Assembly: GCA_016802295.1 (NCBI GenBank)
Contig: JAESIW010000137.1
Location: 2,223,318 to 2,287,317, forward strand
Length of the DNA stretch: 64,000 bases
DNA from: Brachionus rotundiformis
Taxonomy: Eukaryota > Rotifera > Eurotatoria > Ploima > Brachionidae
Direction: 5' to 3'
Positions 36,355-46,803 of this stretch are shown in pieces. Position 1 is the stretch's first letter. Each line of letters starts with the position of its first letter. The position numbers and the translations under genes were made by a program. A model generated the notes under the pieces. That model was not told where the DNA came from. It worked only from the letters and a program-made list of their open reading frames with translations, and ran no database searches.

Positions 36355-37387
36355 TAAGAAATTTTAACAAAAAACTTTTCACAAAACGTAGTCAAAATAC
36401 GCTTCTAAATTGGGTCTTTGATATTAAACTCTGTTTGTTTTAGAGAATTATAAAGTAAAATTATTAAACAAAAAGTTGCATGAGTTTCAAAATTTTCATA
36501 AATACATTTTTTTGATTTTTAATATTAACATTAGTATACTGATATAAGAAAATTTTGTCGAAAATGTGTAATAAATAACCATTTTCGAAAAGAAAACTAT
36601 AAAAAAGCTACCGTAAATATTCTTTCACTGCGAAATTAAATAAAAAATTCTCTCATTAATATCGCTTGAGAACGCTGACAAGTGAATTAAATTAAAGCAT
36701 TTTTGAATGAAAAAAGGAATATTGAAAAAAATATTGTATTAATAAAATTAAACTAAAATATTTTAATAAAATTTCATATATTTGTCTAACCGTGTTGTAC
36801 GACACGATAAAAATTCATCTTTTCTAATTAACATGAAAAAGTATAATTTATCTAGTTTGAAATTATTCAAAGAGTTGCAAGCAATGCCGAATATCACAAA
36901 AATTTTAACATAAAAATTGAAAGACTAATTTGTTGTCACTGTCACCCGACACAACTATTTGGATGAAAACCAAGTTAAGTTTTATTAATAAAATGATGCC
37001 TTTTATCACATAAGGTAAAATTTACTTAAATTAAAATCATCAACTCTTTTAAAAATGTATTTTTTTCAATAAATTTTAAAATTATTTTTTGTCAAATTTT
37101 TTTATTTATTTATTTATTTATTTATTTACATTTAAAATATGTCCTAATTTTTTAATATTTATATCTGAATTTCAAATTATATATTGAGTTCTCTGATATT
37201 GAAATTATCAAGGTGAACAATCAACAGGTCATCTTTTAGTTTCAAAATCATTTTATTACATATTAGATTTAATGTTAAATAATCTTTACACTTAATTTAT
37301 CAATTAAAACGATATTTTGGATATATTTTAAAAAAAAATTCTAATTTAATTCAAATAAATAAAGTTAAAAATAAAATTGAGAAAATT
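36355..37387. other. intergenic, PPP4R1 5' flank and GTPBP1 3' flank
   Basis: About 1 kb, A+T-rich, containing a TTTA tandem repeat at 37101-37129 and no gene. It should hold the PPP4R1 promoter. Confidence 0.5.
37101..37129. repeat. TTTA tetranucleotide microsatellite
   Basis: About seven consecutive copies of TTTA in the GTPBP1 3' flank. Confidence 0.8.
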
Positions 37388-39067
37388 TTAGTTTAATTTA
37401 GGCGTAGGACTCAGATTAACTTTGGTTATCGTACCGATTGCTTTGGTGCGACCCTCTCTAAAAATTAATTTTAATCCTGGTTTAAGATATTCAGGGTTTT
37501 TTATGAACCCGAGCTTGACAAGTGCTTTGTCACCAGTTCTTAAATGTTCCACAGACATTTCTAATATAGTGGCAGTCTGACGTATACTTCCACAGTGAAC
37601 CATCGCTTGGTAATTTACACTAATTGTCGTCGGATGATGAAGTATCAAAATTTCTGCCTCAAAAGCCCAAGAAGCAATTGCTTCCATTTTATCAGATATT
37701 AAAACCATTCCTTTTCTCAACTCACTTCGTTTTATTTTTTTTAAAGCAAAAGAAGCTGTCTGTCCACCTGCACACTCTTTCACCGGCATCCTCTTCCTGT
37801 GAATGCCTTTAATCACTACATTCTTAAAATGACCTATTAAATCGGGTCCTAACTGCATTGAGTCATTTAGCTGAATTTTGCCTTTGTAACATGTGCCTGA
37901 AACAACTGTTCCAACACCAGGTACTGAGAAAATCTCATCTATTTGAAACTCGGCTGGTTCGTTGACTCGATGTTCCATTCGAGAGTGCAAAAGGTTCAGA
38001 AACATCTTGATCAAGTCTATGTTTTTGCCACTTACATTTGAAACTTGAAAGATAGGGCACAATCTTTGAGAGGTAAAATTTTTGGCACATGTCACAACAT
38101 CATCAGGCGTCATGACTGAATAAGGTAGTTTTCTACAACCGGGTGATTTTAAAATTTTCAGCAAAACTTTAATGGTATCTTGCAGAACATTTGGAGGACA
38201 CATATCAATTTTTGTCATAACTATAAAAACTGGAATATTAAGAGCTAAAGCTAGACCTAAATGCTCTTTAGTCATTCCAATTGCTCCCATATTTGAACCT
38301 ACCATGAGCATACAATAATCCGGCGCATGTCCGGTCATTCCAAAAACAGTTGTTTTTAAATATTTTTCATGTCCAGCTAAATCTACAAAAGTAATAACTT
38401 TATTTGACTTTTGGCAAATTTCCTCCCAATCTTTGGTCGAATGCAGGTTTGAATTTCTAACAACATTGCCTTGTGAGTCAAAACCAAGTATATCATTACC
38501 AACTGAGCTTGTTCGACCGGATTCTATTTCGTGTTTGTGACGAAATAATCTGGTTCGAGCTTCTCCTCGACCATTGTCAAGAATACCATGAGTCAAAACA
38601 CCCAGCATCGTAGATTTACCCGAGTCTACATTACCAACGACTGCAACTCGTATTTCAATAAAATCATCAATTGTTTTGTTTGTCCTAACAATGTAATCTC
38701 GAGTTATTTTCTCTGTTTTCCCATTTTCTTGTTGATTTTTATTCTCTTTCAAAAACACAATGGTAAGATTCAGCTTTTGTTCAAATGAAAAAAGAGTCTT
38801 TTCAGCCATATCCATTTCTACAGCAGTCAAACCATTGTTTTGGTCAATTGAAATTATTGCTTCACCATTAAACTTGGTTAGTTCATTTTCAAGATATAAT
38901 TTTAAGGCTTCTAATTGTGCTTCAGTTGGCTCCAACCAATTGACTTTGGCATTCTCGTTCAAGTCCAATTTTTGAATGAGGCCGTCTGGTGCGAATAAAT
39001 TGTGAATTTTTAAATTTTTGTCATCAGCTATTATGACATTGTTCAAGTTTATATCTTTAGTCTCCAT
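37388..39067 (-). CDS. GTPBP1: GTP-binding protein 1 (translation-factor-like GTPase)
   Basis: A single exon of 559 residues. GTPBP1 is an EF1A/HBS1-related GTPase implicated in exosome-linked mRNA turnover and in delivery of aminoacyl-tRNA to ribosomes. The GTPase elements are intact: G1 GNVDSGKST near residue 153, the switch region RTSSVGNDILGFDSQGN, G3 DLAGHEKYLKTTVFGMTGH, and G4 TKIDMC. Downstream beta-barrel domains carry EIFSVPGVGTVVSGTCY, IHRKRMPVKECAGGQTASF, LHHPTTISVNYQAMVHCGS and FREGRTKAIGTITK. These closely follow GTPBP1 rather than GTPBP2. It lacks the long low-complexity C-terminal tail of vertebrates and ends a few residues after the barrel. The start is METKDINL at 39067; an in-frame upstream ATG at 39151 would add a hydrophobic, AT-driven leader and is judged 5' UTR. 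It is intronless, unlike its long neighbours. Confidence 0.95.
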   Translation of the reverse strand: METKDINLNNVIIADDKNLKIHNLFAPDGLIQKLDLNENAKVNWLEPTEAQLEALKLYLENELTKFNGEAIISIDQNNGLTAVEMDMAEKTLFSFEQKLNLTIVFLKENKNQQENGKTEKITRDYIVRTNKTIDDFIEIRVAVVGNVDSGKSTMLGVLTHGILDNGRGEARTRLFRHKHEIESGRTSSVGNDILGFDSQGNVVRNSNLHSTKDWEEICQKSNKVITFVDLAGHEKYLKTTVFGMTGHAPDYCMLMVGSNMGAIGMTKEHLGLALALNIPVFIVMTKIDMCPPNVLQDTIKVLLKILKSPGCRKLPYSVMTPDDVVTCAKNFTSQRLCPIFQVSNVSGKNIDLIKMFLNLLHSRMEHRVNEPAEFQIDEIFSVPGVGTVVSGTCYKGKIQLNDSMQLGPDLIGHFKNVVIKGIHRKRMPVKECAGGQTASFALKKIKRSELRKGMVLISDKMEAIASWAFEAEILILHHPTTISVNYQAMVHCGSIRQTATILEMSVEHLRTGDKALVKLGFIKNPEYLKPGLKLIFREGRTKAIGTITKVNLSPTPKLN

Positions 39068-40265
39068 AATTTTATGAGAGAAGTAAAAAAAAACGATAAA
39101 ATTCTTAAAGAAAAAAAGAGATATTTTAAATATTGAGTAAAAAGTTTCCAAACAAAATGATGATTTGTATAAATATAAAAATTAGAATATGACAATTTTG
39201 AATTGTTGAAAGCGAGTAGAGAGAAAAAAAATTAAATTTTTGGTATAGCTTTTTGATTATAAAAATTTGAATATTTCAACATAAATAGCAAGAATTTTTG
39301 AAATTTAATTTTCTCAAATGCATTAATAAGCTCATTTATTCTCTGCATTTATTTAATCATTAAATAAATATAGATAATTTTCTTTCTTGTATGGATTTTA
39401 TAAGAATTTTAAAATTAGACTAAAATTTTGTTTCTCAAATAAAATAAGAATTATATCTTAATCTTAAGTTAGTTAGTTGAAGAATTGTATTTTACTTAAA
39501 TACCTTATCATTTTTTTTGATTAAAATTTTAATTAAAAAAACTTTTTTGTTTATATTATTTTATGTTAAAGAAAATTTTTTTTCCTATGGAATTCATGTC
39601 TACAAATTTTATTTTTTTAAACCTATAAATTTTTAAATTTAATTAGAAAAAATTGGAGTTCTGGTGTCATTCATAGCCAGAAGAATATATAGAAAACCAA
39701 CTTCAGTAAAAATATTTATTCTTTATTTTCAAATATACAAAATTACTATTTACCAAAAATTTTTGAGGGAACTTTCTATTCATTTTAAGAATTTTTTATA
39801 TCTTAGATTCGGAGGATTCTTGATAATGAAAAAAGTAAATTTAATATAGTAAAAATATTGAAAATAGTTTCTTAAATTACGAAATTATTGCTAAGTTAAA
39901 TTTTAAAAAATGAACAAATAATTACTAAAGTCGCGAAATTTAGATTCAGTTTATTTAAAACTTACCTAAATAAATTAAATTTATGCCTTTTTATTTCACT
40001 AATTTTTCGGATTACATGATCAATATAAATTTTTTTTATTAAACTAAATAATTATTTAATGAGATTTTTTTATGGTTCAAATGGTACATCAACTTTAATC
40101 ATTTTAAATTAAATGTCAAAATTCTCAAGATTTTGTCTATTAGAAAAATATTTTAATTTTGGTGCAATAATAAGAAATATTTGTGTCAATAAAACTAAAC
40201 TAAATAAAAAACATTTTTATGATTTTCTCTTAGAAGTTTATTAAAAAAATATACAATATTTAATT
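39068..40265. other. intergenic, GTPBP1 5' flank
   Basis: About 1.2 kb of A+T-rich DNA. A 60-codon plus-strand frame near 39664 is low-complexity and has no family resemblance. No other feature is seen. Confidence 0.5.
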
Positions 40266-42232
40266 TTATTTATTTTTTAGGCTTTGGAGAATTTTTTCGA
40301 AATCGACTTTTGTTCCACCTTCATAAAGAATACTTTTAGTATTAGATGTTGATATAACCGGACCACGTAAACACTTGAACTCGGGCCTCATTTCTAGTAT
40401 TTCTTTTAAAACATTTTCAAAGTCCTTAGTTACCGGAATTTCCTTGATATAAACATTTAAAACAAAAATAATAATCATTTAAAAATTATTACAGAAAGTT
40501 CCAAAAGTTCCAAAATAGAAGAATTATTTAATTTTATTGAGTAAATAATAGCCAAAGCACCAGATGTAGTTATCGGATTATTGGACATCTAAATTTAATA
40601 ATTAGTCTTTTCTCTTTATTCTTTAATTATTTCTAAATTACATTTAGACTTTTGAGAGAGTCGTTTTGTTCATAAGCATTCGCTATTGCAGCCGCACATT
40701 CGGCACTCAATCTAGTATTACTTATATTAAGATGTTCAATCGTATTATTACTTTTAATAATATCAGCCAAAACTTTTCCACCATCGTTATCAAACCCATT
40801 GAATGAAACATTACATCGCTTTAAACGAACATTTTCTTTGATCCCGAGAGCTATCTCTTTGGCAGCTTTGCCTCTAAAATTATTCCAGCTTATATCTAAT
40901 TCTTCCAATGTATCATTGGAGCCTTTTATCCAAAATTTAATCTTGATTAGATGGTGCATAAAATACATACTTATAAACTGCCCCAAAAATTTACCACTTT
41001 CTTCGCCAAAATTGTTGTGACTCAGATCAAGCTCTTTCAAGAGGCGATTTTTCTAATAAATTTAAGATATTAACTTCATTCCATGTTAATTAATCAGCAT
41101 ACTTCAAGAGCTATTGTCAAAATTTCAACATCTCTATCAGAAAAGCAGTTTCCAGACAAATTAAGCTTTTTAAGAATGCAATTTTCAGAGACCATTCGGC
41201 ACACTTCCTTAGTGCCTTGAGAAGTTTCACCGAGTCTATTGTCCGCTAAGGACTACATAAAGATAGCTTAATTTTTTTTTTATTTCAAAAGCTCACAAGT
41301 TCAGTTATAAAGTCATTTTGACGAACCATTCTGGACAAATATTTAGCACCATTAAATTCAATCCAATTTCCATCAAGATACAACTTTTCCACATTAAAAT
41401 TATGCTTTAAAAATAATAAAATCTTATGCTTTTTAATAAATCAAAAAATTAAAAACCCATAATGGCTTTGAAATTGCTCTTATTTCATCATTACTGAACT
41501 GATGATATCTCATTACCAATTTTTTATTCTCTATATGTGCCATAAAGTACCTACATGGTATTACTTTTAAATTTTCGCACATTTTTATATAAATATCTTT
41601 TGGTGAATTGGCTTCTTTATCTTTTTCTTCATCATCTTAATTGGGAAAACAATTTTTAAAATATCAAACTTATCACAGACATTACCTTCTAAGTCAGTGT
41701 CATAATCTTTTTCATTTTCTATATCATTAGAATAAAGTGATTGAGGATCAAGAATTTTCCTCGGCATGGGGATTTCAATATCATTGTCATCATCATATTC
41801 ATCAGATGACTCATCATAAACACTTTCGCCCAATTCGGTAATCAGAACCTGATTTTTTGAATTCTCATCATCTTCATTTTTATCCTCATTTTCTGTTTAA
41901 AAATTAAAATTAATCTATTTAATTTATTCAAGTTTATTTTAAACTAAAATTACCAATTTTTTGCTTAAATGAAGAGCTTCTAAATGTGGCCTGAGAGCGC
42001 TGGGCCGGAGCTTTGTTGGTCGCTGGTCGCGAGGCAAATGTTGAACTTGATCGCGAGTCAGGTTCTTCAGTCTCTTCAATTTTCTTAAATTAAAAATTTT
42101 TATAAACAAAAGTGTTAAAATTTTTAATTATTTCTCTAATATGAAAATAAGCATTACTTTAATTGTGACATTTTTTAATTTTTTAAAGCTATTAATCAGC
42201 TCAATATCGTTTGATATTAAAGCATCCGTCAT
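40266..42232 (-). CDS. LRRC74A/B: LRRC74-type leucine-rich repeat protein
   Basis: Ten exons on the minus strand (42232-42158, 42083-41954, 41892-41686, 41635-41457, 41404-41297, 41252-41103, 41052-40971, 40922-40642, 40588-40493, 40442-40266) close in frame to 494 residues. The N-terminal ~190 residues are polar: Ser/Arg-rich, then very acidic (DESSDEYDDDND). The sequence CENLKVIPCRYFMAHIEN corresponds to the LRRC74 entry motif (cysteine, then VVPxxYF). At least eight ribonuclease-inhibitor-type repeats follow: VEKLYLDGNWIEFNGAKYL, ITELSLADNRLGE, LKKLNLSGNCFSD, LKELDLSHNNFGEESG, LEELDISWNNFRGKAA, CNVSFNGFDNDGG, LNISNTRLSAECA and LNMSNNPITTSGA. The C-terminus ends soon after the repeats, more like LRRC74B than A. 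One intron (40970-40923, 48 nt) has no stop and would read through if retained. Vertebrate relatives are testis/cilia-enriched; function is unknown. Confidence 0.8.
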
Positions 42233-42296
42233 TTTGGCAAACAAAAATCAAATTTATAATAATAAAATTAAAAGGCTTTAAAATATTTCAGTTGAC

Positions 42297-42341
42297 TTAA
42301 TTTTGTAAAGCTCTTAACAAAGTTAATTTCGATTCCGTCAT
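42297..42341 (-). pseudogene. partial duplicate of the LRRC74-type first exon
   Basis: The sequence ATGACGGA at 42341 repeats, 109 nt upstream, the start of the predicted first exon (ATG at 42232). Both are followed by similar AT-rich coding (GAAATTAAC...AGAGCTTTACAAAATTAA against GATATTGAG...ATAGCTTTAAAAAATTAA). This copy hits a stop after 14 codons and lacks a donor site, so it looks like a dead tandem duplicate or an upstream open reading frame. Confidence 0.4.
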
Positions 42342-43093
42342 TTTAATGAAGAACCATTAATAAAATTTTCAAATAATATATATATATATACATATTTTTT
42401 TGTTTGATACACAAAGCTTATGCATATTTATTTGGACTAATATTTTTCAAGAATTTTTAAATACGGAGAATGTAACTTAAAATACTTGAAAAAGTTTTTT
42501 AATCATAATGAATTAACAGCTTTAAAAAATATTTATTTTTTATTAATATTTTTATTTATTAAAATAGAAACGTTAAATTTAGCTTAATTTTTTCTCAGTT
42601 AAACTTTAATTTAATCTTTTATGTTTACTTTCTATTAAATAGAAATAATTTGGATACAAAATAGAAAAAATTATTTAAAATTAAATGGAAATTTTAAAGT
42701 AAATGTATACTTTTGAAAACCTCTCTTAATTTCTAATTTTATTTAATTAATTTTGTTTTAAGTAAATACATTTATCTCAATTGTTTAGCACAACTCTTTT
42801 GTGTAACCTAATTTCTAGATTTTTGGCTAAAACAATAACACATTTAATTAAATTTATTTTAAAAATTTTAAATATATATACAATTCATTGGCAAAATTAT
42901 ATAGTTCAAAATTTACCAATTTAGGGTAATTGTTATATCTCAATAGGAATTCAATTAAATTTAAAAAACTTAATAGGCAATTAATAAGCCAAAAAAATAA
43001 TTCAAATACTCAATTAGAACCAATATATATACTAGAAAATAATGTTTATTAACATTTTTGACATTTTTATCAATAATTAAACAAAGTAATTAC

Positions 43094-43198
43094 CTCTAGT
43101 ATATGATCTGTTTTAATTAAATTTTCAATGTTCATTTGATGGTTATTTAATTTGTTGTCAGTCGCGTCCTGATCAGCTTCGTTGTCGCTTCCATACAT
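43094..43198 (-). CDS. candidate alternative first exon (35 codons) of the LRRC74-type gene
   Basis: An ATG at 43198 opens 35 codons (MYGSDNEADQDATDNKLNNH and onward) ending in a clean donor, GAG|GTAATT, at 43094/43093. The exon ends in phase 0, exactly what exon 2 of the LRRC74-type gene (42083) requires, and its acidic/Asn-rich composition resembles that gene's N-terminus. It could therefore be an alternative first exon spliced over about 1 kb. It is not independently recognisable and might be the first exon of something else. Confidence 0.45.
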
Positions 43199-44516
43199 TT
43201 TCCTACAGTTATTAAAAATAAAATTAATTTTTTTTCAAAATGATTTTGGCAGCTAAATATCGCTTAGAGGAATAAATTTTAAAAATTAAAATAAAATTAG
43301 ACTTCGACAAATAGTGAAGTCAAGTAAAAAAGAAAATAAAAACAAAAAAATTTAAATTCAAAAGAAAGTAAGCATTACCAAAAGAAGCCAAAATTACAAT
43401 AGAACTTTTTTATTGTTTTTAGTCTTGATAATTATTCTTTTCACTATTTTCTTATATTAAGAAACGATTTTCTTAATATTTGCTAAGGCTTCGAATAAAT
43501 AAGTATTAAAACTCGACTCCGTTTCAGGAGTATATTTTTAATATTCGTTTTCTTAAGTTATTTGAATTTTGTTTATTTTAAAGATTTAACTGTGCCAAAA
43601 AAAGTGTATCCAAGCGCACTTTTTTGCACACTATATGCTCTAAGGTCTTATCACTTCTATAAATTTTAATTAAATACTTGAGCATTAGTTCAGAATAATT
43701 TTTTTATTTCCTTATTTGAATTGTTCATAATATACAACGTTACATAGTAACCAGAATGGATAATTCAAAATTTTTAATTTAAAACAGCAACAGACAAAGC
43801 TCAAAAAAAGGATGTTAATTTGATAAGAAAATAATTGATGTTATTTAAAAAAAATTTATTTGTGAAAATTATAAATAATCAATTAAATTCAAATTGGTTT
43901 TTTTGAAATTTTTTTTCAATTAATTGCAAATGCTTTGAAAAAAGAAATTAGTGTCGCGAGATTAATTAGAATTGAACAATTAAACTTTTTCGATTTTAAC
44001 TTTTAAAATTATAATAATTATTTTATTGGGTTGGTTTTCTTCTAACTTAAAAAAAATAGCAATCTGTTATTTCACTTTTATCGCATTTAAGTGTTTTTTT
44101 TTAATAAAAATATAATGCACTTGTTTTAATGTTTCATTCGAATGTTAAAAAATTATGCAATACAATTTTCAATCAATAAAGTCAACAAAATTATCTCGAA
44201 TAAACCTTAAAATACTTTTTTTTCTATATTCAAATCTTTTATATTGATATTAAACTAATTGAATCATTAGGGTGGTAACCTATAGCACTATTATTCTTAA
44301 TTGAAAGCTTAGTCCTATAAACTATATATTTAACTCGAAAATCTTATCTATTCAAACAACGCTTTAACAAAATTTACATTATTTGGCAAACGAGATTTTG
44401 ATCACGAAAAGATAATTAGACAAAGAGAGTTTGAATTAGCAAAATAAATTGACTTAAAAAAATGAATAAAAACTAAGTATATAGAAAGTCTTATTTATGT
44501 GATAAAAAAAGTAGAT
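43199..44516. other. intergenic, no gene seen
   Basis: About 1.3 kb of A+T-rich sequence between divergent genes (LRRC74-type on minus, SPR-like on plus). It probably contains both promoters. Nothing specific is visible. Confidence 0.5.
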
Positions 44517-45624
44517 ATGAGTCGTTTGGTAATTGTAACTGGTTCATCAAGAGGAATTGGAAGATCAATAGCTCTTGAGCTGAATAGAGTTTATAATAGA
44601 GACAGCGTTTTTTTGCTGCTGGCAAGAGATTTGGACAACTTGGAGATGGTAAAAAATCAGATGATCATAGATTCGGAGGCAAAAAATCAGATACATCTGG
44701 TTCAAATAGATTTCTCAGCCCAATATGAGATGTCCGATTATTTTTCCATATTTAAAAACACCTTTTCAAGCTCTCAGGTTGAAAAATTACACGAAGTAAT
44801 TGCAATTTACAACCATGGAACTCTGGAATTCGGATCGGTTTCTTTGATAGCACAGGAGAACTTGCGTCAAAAGTTTGAAACCAATTTATTCAGCATTTGG
44901 TCTCTTCTTTCAGCTCTGAGTCTTTTCTGTCCAGCGATTGTTGTGCAAAAACAAATTCATGTTAATATAAGTTCTGGTTATGCAAATGAGCCGGTTGCCA
45001 ATTGGTCTGGTCATTGTTGTGGTAAATTATTTTATTTTGAGATCTTTGAATTGTTTAATTAAGATCTAAGAATATTAAAATATTTTACTTTTTTTTTCAT
45101 CTATAATAGAACTAAGTGGCAAATTTTAGTGTTTTTAATTAATCAATTAAATTTAGCTAAGCATTCAAAAAAAGCCTTTAAATCGAAACTGTTTATTCAT
45201 GTGTCTGAAAGGATTTATCTAATTTTTTCAATTTATAATTATAAAAAAGTTAAGTATTAAATTATTTGTTTTGCAGCACGTTCGGCAAGAGACATGTTAT
45301 TTAGATGCTTTGCTCTTGAACAACCAGGATTCAAAATATTGAATTATGAACCAGGAATCGTTTATACAGGTAAGAGAGTTAATCAATTATAAATTAAATT
45401 TAAAGCTTTATTATTTTTAGATATGCTTAAACAAGCCTGTGAGTTTTCAACTGATTATAAAGGTATAATTAAAAAAATATATATATTTTTTTTTTAAAAT
45501 TTTGTCAAATAAAGATGGTTATAATAGTGGTAAATTTGCCAAACCAGAGGAAACCGCTCGTAAATTAGTCGAAATAATACAAGAAAATGCTTTTCAATCA
45601 GGATCAAAAATAAAATTTAATTAA
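44517..45624 (+). CDS. SPR: sepiapterin-reductase-like SDR with altered active site
   Basis: Four exons (44517-45021, 45277-45369, 45421-45462, 45515-45624) encode 249 residues; human SPR has 261. SPR makes the final NADPH-dependent reduction in tetrahydrobiopterin synthesis. The fold is clear: the cofactor loop TGSSRGIGRSIALEL, LLLARD, the QIDFS region, NISSGYANEP, ARSARDMLFRCFALEQPG, ILNYEPGIVYTDML and PEETARKLVEII. Several usual key residues are changed. The short-chain dehydrogenase YxxxK (YCAGK in SPR) reads HCCAR, with His for the catalytic Tyr and Arg for Lys; the family NNAG is YNHG; and the C-terminal Asp that contacts pterin is missing (ends SGSKIKFN). The catalytic Ser is retained. 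Reading through intron 1 would give HCCGK but then stops. Enzymatic activity is therefore doubtful; it may be a divergent or pseudo-enzyme SPR paralog. The gene is convergent with B9D2. Confidence 0.85.
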
Positions 45625-45631
45625 ATATTCA

Positions 45632-45647
45632 AATAAATTTTTTTATT
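45632..45647. terminator. opposed poly(A) signals of SPR-like and B9D2
   Basis: Only 46 bp separate the two convergent stop codons. AATAAA on the plus strand (45632-45637) and AATAAA on the minus strand (45642-45647 as TTTATT) both lie in this gap, so the two transcripts probably overlap at their 3' ends. Confidence 0.5.
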
Positions 45648-45670
45648 ATTTATATTAAAAATAAAAATAT

Positions 45671-46249
45671 TTAAAATTCGACTCCGTATTTGTCAAAGTT
45701 CCTTAATACGATATTTAGTCTAAGGTGAATTTTGCCCATAGAAACTGTTTTAAGTCTGTATGACTCTGAATTGGCTATTGCCAATTCGGGATTTTTTAAT
45801 TGCATACCTCCTCCAACGAAATAAGAAGTTATTTGATCTTTGACTGTGCCAATTGGACGCCATGTGACACATTCCAATTCGTGGTAGCCAGGTGTAGCTG
45901 GTACGTGACAAGATCCATAGCCATAGAGTTCAGTTCGGCCAAAGCCATCTTGATGCCAAATTTCAAAGTTAAATTTAGGCCAACCCTGTAGTCCTTTGGT
46001 TGTGTAATGGAGGTCAATTGGATGTGACCATGCAGCAAATGGTTCATACGTTGGTGTATCGACATGTGTCTGGCCTTCTTTTATGCCTTGCAGCAAACGC
46101 CAACCGCTACCTGACATTAAGTTAGAAATTAAATATTTACCAAGCGTTAATTTATGAATACCTGTTGAAAGTGACCATTTGCAGTATAAAGAATTATCTG
46201 GGAAATCACTGGCTCCCAATATTTGGCCAATTACATGAACCTCTGCCAT
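45671..46249 (-). CDS. B9D2: B9 domain-containing protein 2 (ciliary transition zone)
   Basis: Two exons, 46249-46162 and 46110-45671, encode 175 residues, the same length as human B9D2. B9D2 forms the B9 complex with B9D1 and MKS1 at the ciliary transition zone, gating entry of membrane proteins into cilia. Conservation is strong throughout: MAEVHVIGQILGASDF, CKWSLSTG, WRLLQGIKEGQTHVDTP, WSHPIDLHYTTKGLQGWP, YGYGSCHVPATPGYHEL, TWRPIG, FVGGG and LRNFDKYGVEF. The 51-nt intron 46161-46111 is a multiple of three without a stop, so an unspliced reading gains 17 residues between STG and SGWRLL. Splicing it restores perfect alignment with the family, so I regard it as an intron. The protein implies a ciliated animal. 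Confidence 0.95.
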   Translation of the reverse strand: MAEVHVIGQILGASDFPDNSLYCKWSLSTGIHKLTLGKYLISNLMSGSGWRLLQGIKEGQTHVDTPTYEPFAAWSHPIDLHYTTKGLQGWPKFNFEIWHQDGFGRTELYGYGSCHVPATPGYHELECVTWRPIGTVKDQITSYFVGGGMQLKNPELAIANSESYRLKTVSMGKIHLRLNIVLRNFDKYGVEF

Positions 46250-46452
46250 TAGGTATTTTCTATTTAATCGAATGAATTTAAGATTTTAATATTTTTTAAA
46301 ATGATAGCAATGGATAAAAAATAGTGCATGCACTTCACTCTTTTTAGTTGCCATAGCAACCTTTAAGTATGGCCAAATTAAGGAGAAAAATTTGTCTTTT
46401 AAATGGGTCAATTGGAAAAAAAAGAGTAAATTTTTTTGAATATTTTTTTTAT

Positions 46453-46458
46453 TTTATT
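46453..46458 (-). terminator. poly(A) signal for RPL37
   Basis: AATAAA on the minus strand lies about 65 nt downstream of the RPL37 stop codon. Confidence 0.55.
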
Positions 46459-46521
46459 GTTAACTTTGTACAGGTATTTTAAATTACAAGCCACTAAGTT
46501 AACAATTAATTTTTTTCAAAC

Positions 46522-46803
46522 TTAAGCTGAAGCAGCAACTTGTCTTGGTTTTGGTTGAGTTCCCTCTCTGAAACCATTTCTGAATCGTCTGTTAACATCC
46601 CTCAAGTGTCTTCGGCGACCAGTGCCAGTGGTGTGTCTTCTTTTGGCTTTTTCGCTCCAGTTATATTTGCGGATTTTGGCATTTGGGTAACCGCAAGCAG
46701 AGCATCGTTTTTTTTGAATGTGATACGAGCTTCGACCACAACGACGGCATAAAGTGTGGGTCTTGTTGTGACGTTTACCAAAACTTTGCGTACCCTTGGT
46801 CAT
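46522..46803 (-). CDS. RPL37: 60S ribosomal protein L37 (eL37)
   Basis: A single exon of 93 residues, slightly shorter than the 97 of vertebrates. The sequence is nearly the family consensus: MTKGTQSFGKRHNKTHTLC, the C2-C2 zinc ribbon (CRRC at residues 19-22 and CSAC at 34-37), KYNWSEKAKRRHTTGTGR and FRNGFREGTQPKP. It is part of the large ribosomal subunit, binding rRNA near the exit-tunnel side. There is no intron in the coding region. Base composition and codon use are less AT-biased than in neighbours, as expected of a highly expressed gene. It lies between B9D2 and ZFC3H1 on the same strand, with about 270 bp on each side. Confidence 0.98.
   Translation of the reverse strand: MTKGTQSFGKRHNKTHTLCRRCGRSSYHIQKKRCSACGYPNAKIRKYNWSEKAKRRHTTGTGRRRHLRDVNRRFRNGFREGTQPKPRQVAASA

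Noticed and set aside
39068..39151. In-frame upstream ATG for GTPBP1
   Set aside because: Would add a Phe-rich leader without family counterpart; treated as 5' UTR.
39664..39849. 60-codon plus-strand frame
   Set aside because: Low-complexity Ile/Phe/Lys sequence typical of AT-rich chance frames.
42379..42393. AT dinucleotide run
   Set aside because: Trivial in DNA of this composition.
45003..45030. Reading through SPR intron 1 to give HCCGK, which restores the lysine of YxxxK
   Set aside because: The following codons lead to a stop and lose the conserved SARDML; the GTAAAT donor and TTGCAG acceptor fit better.
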